From Salinispirillum sp. LH 10-3-1 (GTDB lineage Bacteria > Pseudomonadota > Gammaproteobacteria > Pseudomonadales > Natronospirillaceae), in assembly GCF_030643825.1 (NCBI RefSeq), contig NZ_CP101717.1, positions 3,245,673 to 3,309,672 of the forward strand: a stretch of DNA of 64,000 nucleotides, read 5' to 3'. Below the pieces are notes generated by a model, which was not told the DNA's origin, ran no database searches, and was given only the letters and a program-made list of their open reading frames with translations. The position numbers and the translations under genes are program-made. Of this stretch, positions 9,656 through 19,108 are shown in pieces (position 1 is the stretch's first letter; the number at the start of each line of letters is the position of its first letter).

Positions 9656-9851
9656 TTATTCACATTTTGAACAAACATTACGCGGCCACAAAAAAACCTG
9701 ACATTTTGTCGCCACTAGCCTATTGACTTTCATAAGTCACTGTTTTTATTGGCATTTATTGCATTGATTATTTTTTAACCAATCTAAGAAAGGGCCCGAG
9801 CGGTAAGGCCTGCGTACAGTTTCTGACATCTTACCCACACAGTTATCCACA
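9656..9851 (+). other. Cluster of DnaA-box-like sites around an AT-rich stretch
   Basis: Two exact TTATNCACA matches, at 9656-9664 (TTATTCACA) and 9843-9851 (TTATCCACA), plus a one-mismatch copy at 9831-9839 (TTACCCACA), all on the plus strand. Between them lies AT-rich sequence, especially 9722-9780. No ORF of substance lies in 9480-9990. It may be a DnaA-titration or DnaA-regulated site. Origin activity is not supported by neighbouring genes, since dnaA, dnaN and gidA are absent. Confidence 0.35.
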
Positions 9852-9997
9852 GTATCTGGGGAAAAGCATGTGCAGGCTATATGGCAGCCCGATTGCAGTT
9901 CAATGGCGGAAAAATGACGGTGTTTTCTGCCAAAATTCAGCCAGCATGTTGCACTGTTTTTTGCTCCTTTGGATGCGCCAAAAGAGTGCTCTGGGTA

Positions 9998-10022
9998 CAA
10001 AAAAAGCCCTCCGAAGAGGGCT
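9998..10022 (-). terminator. Rho-independent terminator of the BMP transporter operon
   Basis: On the minus strand, AGCCCTC and GAGGGCT pair around TTCG, followed by a run of T (the A tract at 9999-10005 on the plus strand). It lies 25 bp after the last permease stop. Confidence 0.9.
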
Positions 10023-10046
10023 TCATGTACTGGCCAATAAAGCAAA

Positions 10047-11012
10047 CTAAGTTCGCTCTTTGGCGTAAGGCTTACCGATACTCTTCGGCGCAATAGCACG
10101 GCCAATAAAGCCAGCCAACAGGACCACCGTCAGTACATAAGGCAACATTTCGATAAACTGGACCGGTACGATCACCCCACCGATCTCAACGCCCTGCAAA
10201 CGAATTGCGACGGCCTCTAAGAAGCCAAACAGGAAACAGGCGGCCAGCGCCTGTACTGGTCGCCATTTACCGAAGATCAGCGCTGCCAAAGCCATGTAGC
10301 CCTTACCGGCACTCATATCGGGAATGAACTGAGCGCTGTGTGCGATACTCAAGTAAGCACCACCAATGCCCGCGAGGGCGCCACAGATGGTCAAGGCAAG
10401 GTAGCGCATCTTGGTCACACCGATACCGGCGGTATCAATTGCCTGCGGGTTCTCTCCCACGGCACGTAAGCGCAGACCAAAACGTGTGCGGAACACCGTC
10501 CACCAGACCAAAGGCACTGCAAACCATGACATGTACACTAAGATGGTATGGCCAGAAATTACTTCACGGTAGATGGTACCCAAAATAGGCACATGATTCA
10601 GCAGATCGACCAACGGCAACTCAATTGGCCGGAAGCGTGCTAAGCCGGTTAACGATGGTGTCTGTCCGCCCATATCGAACCAATGCCGTGCCAAGGTCAC
10701 GGTAAGACCAGCCGCAAGAATATTGATCGCCAGACCACTGACCACATGGTCACCACGGTGCGTGACCGTCGCGAAAGCATGCAACCAAGCGAACAACACA
10801 CCGACGCCGATAGCGGCAAGCACACCCAGCCACGCCGAGCCAGTGAAGTACGCCGCTGCGGCGGCCGCAAAGGCGCCCAGCAACAACTTACCTTCCAGCG
10901 CAATATTCACGATACCGGCGCGCTCCGAAAACAAGCCCGCCAAGGCAGCAAAAATCAAAGGTGTCGATACACGTAAGGTGGCATCCACCATAACCAAAAT
11001 GATATCAAACAT
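10047..11012 (-). CDS. BMP-family ABC transporter permease 2 (nucleoside/purine-type)
   Basis: A 321-residue inner-membrane permease of the branched-chain-like BPD family (Pfam BPD_transp_2), of the NupQ/YufQ type. It is almost entirely hydrophobic, with about eight to nine membrane segments and the N-terminal signature PLIFAALAGLFSERAGIVNI seen in this subfamily. It pairs with the upstream permease (start overlaps that gene by 8 bp), the ATPase and the lipoprotein to form one importer. It is the last gene of the operon, followed by a terminator. The family transports purine nucleosides in studied members; the substrate here is inferred. Confidence 0.92.
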   Translation of the reverse strand: MFDIILVMVDATLRVSTPLIFAALAGLFSERAGIVNIALEGKLLLGAFAAAAAAYFTGSAWLGVLAAIGVGVLFAWLHAFATVTHRGDHVVSGLAINILAAGLTVTLARHWFDMGGQTPSLTGLARFRPIELPLVDLLNHVPILGTIYREVISGHTILVYMSWFAVPLVWWTVFRTRFGLRLRAVGENPQAIDTAGIGVTKMRYLALTICGALAGIGGAYLSIAHSAQFIPDMSAGKGYMALAALIFGKWRPVQALAACFLFGFLEAVAIRLQGVEIGGVIVPVQFIEMLPYVLTVVLLAGFIGRAIAPKSIGKPYAKERT

Positions 11013-12108
11013 GCGCAGCCACCTCCTTCTTCTTCAGGTGCCAGCGCTGGTAGAAGCGCGTCAATGGGCCCTTCAACATGTGCTCCAACGCACCACTGAA
11101 CAACACCACCAACCCCTGCAACACCACAACGATGTTACGGTCGACTTCATAGGCAAACTTCAGTTCGGCTCCCCCTTGGTAAAGGAACCCAAAGAAGATA
11201 GCGGCCAACACAATACCGACCGGGTGGTTGCGCCCCATTAGGGCGACCGCAATACCGGTGAAACCGAATCCGGCCACATAACCGAGCTTTAGCTGATGTA
11301 GATCGCCCAACAAGGCATTTACAGCGAAGAAACCGGCCAACATACCCGACACCAACATCGCCAGAATCACGACCTTGCTGTCACTGATGCCAGCGTACCG
11401 CGCCGCACCATGGTTGAAACCCAGAGCGCGCACTTCGTATCCCCAGCGCGTACGCCAGAGAAACAACCAGGTGCCGTAAGCGCAAATCAGCGCCCAAACA
11501 AAGGTCAGATTCAGCGGACTCCGACGCCAGCCAAACCACTCCCACACCCGTGGCATCCAAGTATGCCGCGGAAACACGGCGCTTTCACTCGACATAGAAC
11601 CCGGCGGGCGCAACCAGTCGACCAGCAAATACACCATCAAAGACGCGGCAATGAAGTTGAACATGATGGTGGTGATAACGATGTGCGAGCCACGCTTGGC
11701 CTGCAGATAAGCCGGGATGTATGCCCACGCCGCACCAAAGGCCCCACCCAACAGAATGGCCGCTGGAATAACCAACAACATCGGCAACCAAGGGCCTAAG
11801 CCCAAAGCCACTGCGGTGACACCCAGGCCGGCAAAGGTCGCCTGCCCCTCACCACCGATATTGAACAGCCCCGCATGGAAAGCGACGGCGACCGCTAAGC
11901 CGGTGAAGATATAGCCCGTCGCGTAAAACAGCGTATAGCCAATACCTTCGGTATTACCGAAGGAACCATTCACCATGGCGACAATCGCATCGATGGGATT
12001 CACTTCGATATACAGAAACAACAATGAACACACTGCAAAGGCCAAAACAATGTTGGCCAGTGGCATGACCACTGCGGTCATCCACCAAGGTAAACTAACT
12101 GGCGTCAT
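11005..12108 (-). CDS. BMP-family ABC transporter permease 1 (nucleoside/purine-type)
   Basis: A 367-residue integral membrane permease of the NupP/YufP type (BPD_transp_2), with about nine membrane segments and the conserved block FHAGLFNIGGEGQATFAGLG at about residues 78-97. The start at 12108 is preferred over an ATG 24 bp earlier because AGGACG lies at the right distance upstream. It overlaps the ATPase gene end (12095) by 14 bp and the next permease by 8 bp, so the three are probably translationally coupled. Forms the channel with the 10047-11012 product. Confidence 0.92.
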   Translation of the reverse strand: MTPVSLPWWMTAVVMPLANIVLAFAVCSLLFLYIEVNPIDAIVAMVNGSFGNTEGIGYTLFYATGYIFTGLAVAVAFHAGLFNIGGEGQATFAGLGVTAVALGLGPWLPMLLVIPAAILLGGAFGAAWAYIPAYLQAKRGSHIVITTIMFNFIAASLMVYLLVDWLRPPGSMSSESAVFPRHTWMPRVWEWFGWRRSPLNLTFVWALICAYGTWLFLWRTRWGYEVRALGFNHGAARYAGISDSKVVILAMLVSGMLAGFFAVNALLGDLHQLKLGYVAGFGFTGIAVALMGRNHPVGIVLAAIFFGFLYQGGAELKFAYEVDRNIVVVLQGLVVLFSGALEHMLKGPLTRFYQRWHLKKKEVAAHV

Positions 12109-13654
12109 GGACTTCGTCCTCCCCATGCGCATTAGCCATCATTAGGCCAAGCATACGTTCATTCGCCTCACTGGCGTCCACTTCGGCGACGATCTCGCCA
12201 TCAAACATCACCAAAATACGATCGCTCAACGACAGTATCTCTTCTAACTCCACTGAAACTAATAAGATCGCCTTGCCTTGGTCTCGTAATGCAATGATCT
12301 GTTGGTGTATGAACTCAATGGCGCCGATGTCTACACCGCGCGTCGGCTGACCGATCAGCATGACGTCGGGATCACGCTCTACTTCACGCGCCAGCACCAG
12401 CTTTTGCTGGTTACCACCAGAGAAGTTCGCGGTTTTTAGATCGGGAATAGGCGGGCGTACGTCCCATTTTTTCATTTGTTTGGCGCAGTCTGCGACCACT
12501 TCTTTTTGCTTCAAGAAGATGCGGTGGTTGTACTGCGGGTCACGGTGATAACCCAGTATAAAGGCCTCACTGGCCATCATTGCCGTGACCAAACCTTGGC
12601 TATGGCGGTCCTCCGGTACATGCGCGACCTTCAGCTTTCTGATCTGCTCGGCGTCACGCGGTGCGTCCGCAGAAATCAGGGTATCACCATAGGTGAAACT
12701 GCCAGACGTCGGCGCTTTCATGCCCGACAACACTTCGAGTAATTGTGATTGCCCGTTACCAGACACCCCAGCAACACCGACAATCTCGCCTGCGCGCACG
12801 GCAAAGTTGAGGTTTTTCAAACGCGGCACACCATGTTTATCGGTAAAGCTCAGCTGCTCAGCGCGCAACAATTCCTGCTGCGGTTCAGCTTCTCCCTTGG
12901 TAACGCGCAACAGCACTTTGCGCCCGACCATTTGTTCCGCTAATTCTTCGCGTGTAGTGTTCTTTGTTACCAAGTGCGCCACCATTTCACCCTGACGCAT
13001 CACCGAGACATTATTGGTGACGGCCAAAATTTCACGCAGCTTGTGGGTGATAATAATGATGGTCGTACCCTGATCACGCAGCGCAGCAAGCACCTTGAAC
13101 AGATGATCGGTTTCCTGCGGCGTTAATACACCAGTCGGCTCATCCAGAATCAGTACCTTAGCACCACGATACAATGCCTTCAGTATTTCGACCCGCTGCT
13201 GAATGCCCACGGGCAGATCCTGAACCTGTGTATCAAGAGGCACCTGCAGATTGTAGTCCTGCTCCAGTCTCTTCAGGGCCGCGCGCGCTTCACGCATGCT
13301 GGGATTTAGTAACGGACTGGACTCAGCGCCTAGTATGACGTTTTCCAGGACCGTGAAATTATGGATGAGCATAAAGTGCTGATGCACCATGCCGATGCCC
13401 GCATCGATCGCTGCTTTTGAATCTTTGGCCACAAAAGGTTGGCCGTCGATGAACATTTCACCGGCATCGGCTTGGTAGAAGCCGTAGATGATGCTCATCA
13501 ATGTTGACTTGCCGGCGCCATTTTCGCCGACAATGCCGTGAATCGTACCTTTCTCTACCTTTAGGTCGATGGCGCGGTTGGCATGCACGGTACCAAAACG
13601 CTTGTCGATACCCTTCAACTCCAAGGCATAGGGGGTTGTTATTTTTTGTGACAT
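12095..13654 (-). CDS. BMP-family ABC transporter ATP-binding protein (duplicated ATPase)
   Basis: A 519-residue protein with two fused ABC ATPase domains, as in NupO/YufO and sugar RbsA-type transporters. Domain 1: Walker A GENGAGKST near residue 43 and LILDEPTGVLTPQE. Domain 2: GVSGNGQSQ as a degenerate Walker A, signature NFSGGNQQK and GQPTRGVDIGA. The start at 13654 (MSQKITTPYALELKGIDKRF) is chosen because homologues begin there; an open frame runs 26 codons further. Energises the importer with the two permeases downstream. Domain 2 lacks a canonical Walker A lysine, as is usual for this type. Confidence 0.93.
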   Translation of the reverse strand: MSQKITTPYALELKGIDKRFGTVHANRAIDLKVEKGTIHGIVGENGAGKSTLMSIIYGFYQADAGEMFIDGQPFVAKDSKAAIDAGIGMVHQHFMLIHNFTVLENVILGAESSPLLNPSMREARAALKRLEQDYNLQVPLDTQVQDLPVGIQQRVEILKALYRGAKVLILDEPTGVLTPQETDHLFKVLAALRDQGTTIIIITHKLREILAVTNNVSVMRQGEMVAHLVTKNTTREELAEQMVGRKVLLRVTKGEAEPQQELLRAEQLSFTDKHGVPRLKNLNFAVRAGEIVGVAGVSGNGQSQLLEVLSGMKAPTSGSFTYGDTLISADAPRDAEQIRKLKVAHVPEDRHSQGLVTAMMASEAFILGYHRDPQYNHRIFLKQKEVVADCAKQMKKWDVRPPIPDLKTANFSGGNQQKLVLAREVERDPDVMLIGQPTRGVDIGAIEFIHQQIIALRDQGKAILLVSVELEEILSLSDRILVMFDGEIVAEVDASEANERMLGLMMANAHGEDEVHDAS

Positions 13655-13763
13655 CTGAGTAACCTGCTGAAAGCTAAAAACGCAGGACGCGTTTTTCTGC
13701 TGGCCGTAAAAGTTAAAGGAGTCTTTGATCAATTCCGGCGCGAACTGCTCAAAGACCCCTTAA

Positions 13764-13788
13764 CCCTCGCACAGGTCGCGTGCGAGGG
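13764..13788 (-). promoter_or_regulatory. Intercistronic hairpin between binding-protein and transporter genes
   Basis: A perfect 9-bp stem CCCTCGCAC (13764-13772) and GTGCGAGGG (13780-13788), with no T-run after it on the minus strand. It sits 16 bp after the lipoprotein gene. Such hairpins usually protect the 3' end of the abundant binding-protein mRNA and lower downstream expression; here that is inference. Confidence 0.55.
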
Positions 13789-13804
13789 CTGACTTTCAGT
13801 CGGC

Positions 13805-14851
13805 TTACATGGCTGCGTAGTTGCAGTCGCCGTTTTGCATGTAGTCGTACACTTCAATTTCACCGGAGATGATCTTGTTCCGGATATCATTGATTTGGGC
13901 TTCCAGCTCGGTGCTGATCAAATCACGGTTGAACTCGTCCAATGACCAATCAACGCCGTTCTCAGCGATACCGAACACTTGCACGCCACCTTCCCACTCA
14001 CCCATCATGGCTTGTTCCCACGATACGTAGGCAGCAGTACCCACACGCTTCTCCATCGATGTCAGCATGGTGCCTGGCTGCAGGTAGTTTTGGTTGGAAT
14101 CTACACCGATGGCGAAGATGCCACGGTCAGCAGCAGTTTGATACACGCCCAAACCAGTACCACCGGCCGCTGCATAAATTACATCAGCACCCTGTGAGAT
14201 TTGCGAGTTAGCCAACTCACCACCGCGGACGGGGTCGTTGAACGCAGTTGGCGTAGAACCGGTCATGTTCTGCAATACACGGATATCGCTGTTGACGTAC
14301 TTAGCACCCTGCTCATAACCGCAGGCGAACTTACGAATCAGCGGGATATCCATACCACCAACGAAACCAACGGTATTGGTTTCGGAAGCCAGCGCAGCCA
14401 ATGCACCTACCAAGAAAGAGCCTTCGTGCTCTTTGAAGATCAATGACTGTACGTTGGGAGCATCCACAACGTCATCGATGATGGCAAACTGCGTGTTAGG
14501 GAAGTCAGCGGCTACGCTACTGACCGAGCTGCCGAAGTTAAAGCCAACAGTAACGATCGGGCTGTGACCGTCTTGAGCCAAGCGGCGGATGGCCTGCTCA
14601 CGCTGAGATTCGTTATCAGGCGTAAACTCACGCACTGCGACGCCCTTGTCAGCAACAAATACTTCAACACCATTGCGGAAAACCGCTTCGTTAAACGATT
14701 TATCGAATTTGCCCGCAACATCATAAACAACCGCTGGGCGGAACTGTGTCTCGCCAGCTGCTGCAGTCGCAGCTGGTTCATCTTTTGAACAACCAGCCAT
14801 TATGACCGCGGCGGCCACACCGGTCATTGCCAGTTTTGTAATTGCTTTCAT
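13805..14851 (-). CDS. BMP/PnrA-family substrate-binding lipoprotein
   Basis: A 348-residue lipoprotein. The N-terminal signal sequence ends in lipobox IMAGC (Cys at residue 20), followed by an Ala-rich linker. The body has Bmp/PnrA features: VAGKFDKSFNEAVFRNGVE, TVGFVGGMDIPLIRKFACGY at about residues 158-177, and VYQTAADRGIFAIGVDSNQ. The family binds purine nucleosides and feeds the BPD_transp_2 importer encoded downstream. It is the first gene of a four-gene operon, with AGGGGAT upstream of the ATG and a probable promoter at 15001-15028, giving a roughly 140-nt 5' UTR. A hairpin separates it from the ATPase gene. Confidence 0.93.
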   Translation of the reverse strand: MKAITKLAMTGVAAAVIMAGCSKDEPAATAAAGETQFRPAVVYDVAGKFDKSFNEAVFRNGVEVFVADKGVAVREFTPDNESQREQAIRRLAQDGHSPIVTVGFNFGSSVSSVAADFPNTQFAIIDDVVDAPNVQSLIFKEHEGSFLVGALAALASETNTVGFVGGMDIPLIRKFACGYEQGAKYVNSDIRVLQNMTGSTPTAFNDPVRGGELANSQISQGADVIYAAAGGTGLGVYQTAADRGIFAIGVDSNQNYLQPGTMLTSMEKRVGTAAYVSWEQAMMGEWEGGVQVFGIAENGVDWSLDEFNRDLISTELEAQINDIRNKIISGEIEVYDYMQNGDCNYAAM

Positions 14852-15000
14852 TTCTATCCCCTTTGTGTCTTACGATCCTATGGTGTGCACACCCGAAGTG
14901 CGTGCTCACCTGTTTTTTGTTATCAACCTGATCAAGATAGCAGTTTTTAAGCCAGAGTGGCCTGCTAATCCAGAATAGAGTACTTAAGGATTCATTGCCC

Positions 15001-15028
15001 ATAATAAACGAGCTGACCATTCGGTCAA
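15001..15028 (-). promoter_or_regulatory. Sigma-70 promoter of the BMP operon with overlapping palindrome
   Basis: Read on the minus strand: -35 TTGACC (15028-15023), 16-bp spacer, -10 TATTAT (15006-15001). A palindrome TGACC-N4-GGTCA (15014-15027) overlaps the -35 box, as expected for a repressor site. The next gene in this direction is the BMP lipoprotein at 14851. Confidence 0.55.
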
Positions 15029-15254
15029 CAGATCTTTTGTGACAGTCCTTATAATGCTGAGCGCATGATATTCCTTGGCGGCGTAAAAAGGCAATTTTAC
15101 CATGGCTTATACAGTGGTTTGTTCATATTCCCTCAGCAATGAGCGTCAACTGCGCCCTACAATGCAGCACATCACAATTACTTAGGCACCAAAGGCGCGC
15201 AACTCATTAACTTCGCCAGTTACCAGCGCTCCCCTAGGTAAGCTGTAGGCGCAT

Positions 15255-15284
15255 AAAAAAGCCCGCTGCAAAGCGGGCTTTTTT
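15255..15284 (-). terminator. Strong terminator downstream of tkt (symmetrical)
   Basis: A 13-bp perfect stem AAAAAAGCCCGCT (15255-15267) and AGCGGGCTTTTTT (15272-15284), loop GCAA, with T-runs in both directions. It ends the tkt transcript and could also stop plus-strand read-through. Confidence 0.9.
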
Positions 15285-15299
15285 ACCGAGAGAAGCGGA

Positions 15300-17294
15300 T
15301 TATCGCACTGCTTTTACAGCGGCGACCACGGCATCTGCGGTGATACCAAAGTGTTTGAACAGATCGCCAGCTGGTGCTGACTCACCAAAGGTTTCCATAC
15401 CCACTACTTGGCCATCCAAACCAACATACTTCAGCCAGTAGTCTTTGATGCTTGCTTCTACCGCCACGCGTGCGCGCACAGCAGAAGGCAACACGGACTC
15501 GCGATAAGCCGCATCCTGACGATCAAACTGATAGGTTGAAGGCATGGACACCACGCGAACAGAGATGCCTTCACTGCTCAACCGTTCAGCCGCTTCCATC
15601 GCCAGACTCACTTCTGAGCCCGTTGCAATCACGATCGCATCGGGTGTTCCGGCGGTATCTTTCAATACATAGCCACCACGCTCAATCAAGCTCACTTGCT
15701 CATCGCTGCGCGTTTGATGTGGCAGGTTCTGACGCGAGAACACTAAAGCGGTTGGCCCTTCGGTACGTTCGATAGCCGCTTTCCACGATACCGCCGACTC
15801 AACGGCATCACAAGGGCGCCAGGTGTCGAGATTGGGCGTCGTGCGCATACTGGCCAGCTGCTCAACCGGCTGGTGCGTGGGACCATCTTCTCCCAAACCA
15901 ATGGAGTCGTGCGTGTAAACGAAGATCGCACGCTGTTTCATCAACGCGGCCATACGCACGGCGTTGCGCGCATATTCCATAAACATCAGGAAGGTTGCGC
16001 CGAATGGAATAAACCCACGGTGCAACGCTACACCATTCATAATGGCGCTCATGCCGAACTCACGCACACCGTAGAAGACGTAGTTGCCGTTGGCATCCAA
16101 ACCGGTAACGCCTTTGCAGTCGGGCCACTTGGTCAGGTTGCTACCTGCCAAATCAGCCGAGCCACCCAAGAACTCAGGCAAAATAGAGGCAAATGCGGTA
16201 ATGGCATTTTGGCTGGCCTTACGGCTGGCAATGGTCTCGCCTTTCGCCTGAATGTCAGCGACGATGCGCTCAGCCTGTGCGGCAAAATCGGCTGGCAAGT
16301 CACCGGCCAAACGGCGTTTCAGTTCGGCTGCTTGCTCTGGGAAAGCAGTGGCGTAGGCGGCCATCTTATCTTCCCAAGCGGCTTCTGCTACACGACCCTT
16401 TCCGCGCGCATCCCAAGCCTCGTACACTGGCTGAGGAATTTCGAACGGACCGTGCTGCCAACCTAAGCGCTCACGTGTTAGCTTGATTTCGTCGTCACCC
16501 AAGGGTGCACCGTGGCAATCTTCTTTGCCTTCTTTGTTCGGCGAACCAAAACCGATGATGGTTTTGCAGCAAATCAGTGTTGGCTGGTCGGTGTTAGCAC
16601 GCGCAGTTTCGATAGCCTGACGGATTTCGTCGCTGTCGTGACCATTTACGCGCGGAATCACTTGCCAACCGTACGACTCAAAGCGCTTCACCGTATCGTC
16701 GGTGAACCAACCTTCGACTTCGCCGTCGATGGAAATGCCGTTGTCGTCATAAAAGGCTATCAGCTTACCCAAACCCAAAGTACCGGCCAAAGAGCAGACT
16801 TCATGCGAAATACCTTCCATCATGCAGCCGTCACCCAAGAAGGTGTATGTGTAGTGATCAACCACGTCATGCCCAGGGCGGTTAAACTGTGCGCCCAGCA
16901 CGCGCTCAGCCAGTGCCATACCGACGGCGTTAGCAATACCTTGACCCAGGGGGCCAGTGGTGGTTTCAACACCGGGCGCATAACCGTATTCAGGGTGTCC
17001 GGGTGTTTTAGAGTGTAACTGACGGAAATTCTTCAGTTCTTCAATCGGCAGGTCGTAGCCCGAGAGGTGCAACAGAGAGTAGAGCAACATGGAGCCGTGG
17101 CCGTTAGACAGCACAAAGCGGTCACGATCAGGCCATTCTGGATTCGTGGGGCTGTGCTTCAGATAGTCGCGCCACAGTACTTCGGCGATGTCTGCCATGC
17201 CCATGGGGGCGCCTGGGTGTCCACTTTTGGCCTGTTGAACGGCGTCCATACTGAGAGCGCGGATGGCATTAGCCAACTCACTGCGGTTGGGCAT
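15300..17294 (-). CDS. tkt: Transketolase
   Basis: A 664-residue TPP-dependent enzyme of the pentose phosphate pathway, transferring two-carbon ketol units between sugar phosphates. Visible motifs: [18 protein letters not shown] near residue 25, the TPP/Mg site [20 protein letters not shown] near residue 154, the PYR-domain segment [19 protein letters not shown], and the active-site loop [20 protein letters not shown] near residue 455. Full length for the family. It is monocistronic, since a symmetrical terminator follows and the DsbA-like gene upstream has its own terminator. Partner of RpiA (35574-36278) in the same pathway. Confidence 0.97.
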   Translation of the reverse strand: MPNRSELANAIRALSMDAVQQAKSGHPGAPMGMADIAEVLWRDYLKHSPTNPEWPDRDRFVLSNGHGSMLLYSLLHLSGYDLPIEELKNFRQLHSKTPGHPEYGYAPGVETTTGPLGQGIANAVGMALAERVLGAQFNRPGHDVVDHYTYTFLGDGCMMEGISHEVCSLAGTLGLGKLIAFYDDNGISIDGEVEGWFTDDTVKRFESYGWQVIPRVNGHDSDEIRQAIETARANTDQPTLICCKTIIGFGSPNKEGKEDCHGAPLGDDEIKLTRERLGWQHGPFEIPQPVYEAWDARGKGRVAEAAWEDKMAAYATAFPEQAAELKRRLAGDLPADFAAQAERIVADIQAKGETIASRKASQNAITAFASILPEFLGGSADLAGSNLTKWPDCKGVTGLDANGNYVFYGVREFGMSAIMNGVALHRGFIPFGATFLMFMEYARNAVRMAALMKQRAIFVYTHDSIGLGEDGPTHQPVEQLASMRTTPNLDTWRPCDAVESAVSWKAAIERTEGPTALVFSRQNLPHQTRSDEQVSLIERGGYVLKDTAGTPDAIVIATGSEVSLAMEAAERLSSEGISVRVVSMPSTYQFDRQDAAYRESVLPSAVRARVAVEASIKDYWLKYVGLDGQVVGMETFGESAPAGDLFKHFGITADAVVAAVKAVR

Positions 17295-17410
17295 GAGGTC
17301 TAGTCTCCTGGGGCAAGTTGCGAGGTGTCTCTTTTTTGAGCGCGTATTGTCGCCGATGGCGGCTTCAAGTTAAAGCCTAGCAAGGGGATTAATGCGCTTT
17401 TCTTCAAGAA

Positions 17411-17432
17411 ACAGGCGCCGAGCGACGCCTGC
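17411..17432 (-). terminator. Probable terminator after the DsbA-like gene
   Basis: Minus-strand stem CAGGCG / CGCCTG (17431-17426 and 17417-17412) with an 8-nt loop, followed by TTTCTT. It lies about 20 bp after the DsbA-like stop codon. Confidence 0.55.
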
Positions 17433-17450
17433 TTTACTCAATCATTAGCT

Positions 17451-18089
17451 TTAGATGGCAAGTGAACGACCAGGTGTCTGACCGTTTAAGCGAGCCTTAA
17501 CGATATCCAGCAAAGTCTGGTTGCCCGACACCATGCTGCCATCCACTAGATGTTCACGATTGACGATCACCGATGGCGTGGCACGAACACCAAACTGATA
17601 CAGCAGGGCCTCGGCTTGGTCCATGCGGCGCTCAACCAACTCCGACTCATAGGCGGTGCGGAAGGCTACGGGATCGATGTCGCAGCAGCTGCGCGCGAAC
17701 GCCATCACGGCTTTTTGTGAACTCAAGTCAACGCCCGACTGATAGGCATCAAACAAGCGGGCATGAAACACCGGGTTAGCACCCAAGACTTCCGCTGCAT
17801 GAAAAGCTCGCGCCGCAGGATAAACCGCATCGGAAAACACCACCGGCACATAGACCACACTCACGTCGTCCGCACCTGCGGCACTCCACTGGGCTAATTC
17901 CTGACGGTAAAAGTTATGGCAGGGATTGCATTGATAGCCAAAGAACACCAGCACTTCCGCTTGGTCATTGGGGTAAGACAGGTAGTCGGTCGGCGCGGCG
18001 GTTTGGCGTGCCGTTGTATCGCTACTGGTCGAAGCACAGCCAGCAACGACAAATAAGATGGGTAACATAACCAGCAATAAACGTTTCAC
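17451..18089 (-). CDS. DsbA-family thiol:disulfide lipoprotein
   Basis: A 212-residue protein starting at a GTG (18089), chosen because AGGAG lies 9 bp upstream and the resulting N-terminus is a lipoprotein signal (KRLLLVMLPILFVVAGC, Cys near residue 18). A much longer open frame upstream has no such signal. The thioredoxin-fold part has the redox motif CNPC in FFGYQCNPCHNF near residue 57, a helical insert (SCCDIDPVAFRTAYESEL), and the cis-Pro segment RATPSVIVN. It resembles DsbA (usual active site CPHC), but the CNPC dipeptide and membrane anchoring are unusual. It probably oxidises or isomerises envelope proteins; the substrate is unknown. Confidence 0.85.
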   Translation of the reverse strand: MKRLLLVMLPILFVVAGCASTSSDTTARQTAAPTDYLSYPNDQAEVLVFFGYQCNPCHNFYRQELAQWSAAGADDVSVVYVPVVFSDAVYPAARAFHAAEVLGANPVFHARLFDAYQSGVDLSSQKAVMAFARSCCDIDPVAFRTAYESELVERRMDQAEALLYQFGVRATPSVIVNREHLVDGSMVSGNQTLLDIVKARLNGQTPGRSLAI

Positions 18090-18343
18090 AGTGATCACTC
18101 CTGTTGAAGGTGAAAGTTCAACTCCCGACCTGATCCCCAGGCCTGAGTCCTTGGTCTGCCAAATCAGCAGATGTATTCCTTGCGCAAATTTCGAGTAGAT
18201 ACTTGCACAACGCACGCTAACAGAGCACCCAAAGCCGCGCAAGTACAGCGATCACATTGCTGTGCATTAAGGTGCTTTTATCTATCCTGGCTCGAACTAA
18301 CCGCCTAGAATGATCGCTTACATCACAGATTTTGAGGTAGCCC

Positions 18344-18766
18344 ATGACATCCCTGCCACCCTTCCACTTGGCCTTTCCGGTGCACGATCTAGCCGCCGCT
18401 CGCGAGTTCTATGGCAATGTCCTTGAGTGCCCCGAAGGTCGCAGCTCAGAGCACTGGATTGACTACAACTTTTTTGGACATCAGATTGTGGCGCACTTAT
18501 CACCCGATGCACCGCGGCCAGCGCAAAAGAACGCGGTGGATGGGCATGATGTGCCAGTACCGCATTTCGGCGCTGTGCTGTCGATGCAACGCTGGCAGGC
18601 CCTAGCGGACAAACTGACGGCCAAAGGGGTGCAATTCGCGATAGAACCCTACATTAGGTTCAAAGGAGAAGTTGGAGAACAAGGTACGATGTTTTTCTAC
18701 GATCCCAGTGGCAATGCCATTGAGCTAAAAGGCTTTGATGATCTAAACGAGCTGTTTGCCAAGTAA
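18344..18766 (+). CDS. VOC-family (glyoxalase/dioxygenase-like) protein
   Basis: A 140-residue vicinal-oxygen-chelate protein with two paired beta-alpha-beta-beta-beta modules: [20 protein letters not shown] at residues 7-26, and [15 protein letters not shown] at about 117-131, with the typical metal-ligand glutamate in AIELK. Candidate metal ligands are His8, His in [10 protein letters not shown], and Glu near 127. Most such single-domain proteins are of unknown substrate. It stands alone, convergent with the small membrane protein at 18782. Confidence 0.85.
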   Translation: MTSLPPFHLAFPVHDLAAAREFYGNVLECPEGRSSEHWIDYNFFGHQIVAHLSPDAPRPAQKNAVDGHDVPVPHFGAVLSMQRWQALADKLTAKGVQFAIEPYIRFKGEVGEQGTMFFYDPSGNAIELKGFDDLNELFAK

Positions 18767-18781
18767 TAAGTAGTCAAGCGG

Positions 18782-19102
18782 TTACATAAACCAACAATCG
18801 ATGGCATCTAGAGCCATATGGATCAAAAGCCCGACGCCCACTAGGCGGGTGCGCTGCCACAGCGCCAATAGGCCATACCCGGCGATTGCCGGGTAGCTGT
18901 GCAACGGGTGAAAGCCAATACTGCAGCGCGTGGGGTCATAGATCGGGTCAGCCAATAGGTGGTCGAGGTCAACCACCATAGTCGCCACCATGATCAACCA
19001 CGCGCGTCGCCATTGGGTGCGAAAAAACAGTCCGGCAACAACGCCCGGCACGGCAAAATGCAGCGCGATGTGCAACACAGACATCAACGTCAGAGTCGGC
19101 AT
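18782..19102 (-). CDS. Small integral membrane protein (DUF6122-like)
   Basis: A 106-residue protein with about three to four membrane segments and histidines in a pattern that recalls membrane-bound hydrolases: LHIALHFAVPG, DLDHLLADPIYD and FHPLHSYPA. The spacing and the DxDHLLADPIYDPxRCSIGFHPLH block match the family annotated as DUF6122. The reaction is unknown. It is 6 bp downstream of pepP on the same strand, so it is probably co-transcribed. Confidence 0.75.
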   Translation of the reverse strand: MPTLTLMSVLHIALHFAVPGVVAGLFFRTQWRRAWLIMVATMVVDLDHLLADPIYDPTRCSIGFHPLHSYPAIAGYGLLALWQRTRLVGVGLLIHMALDAIDCWFM

Positions 19103-19108
19103 GCGGTA

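Noticed and set aside
9600-9900. Chromosomal replication origin
   Set aside because: Only three DnaA-like boxes, no dnaA, dnaN, gyrB or gidA nearby and no array of GATC sites; too weak to call an origin.
9323-10105. ORFs on both strands in the 9.2-10.1 kb gap
   Set aside because: They overlap the hairpin series, a terminator and the permease end, lack ribosome-binding sites and show no domain pattern.
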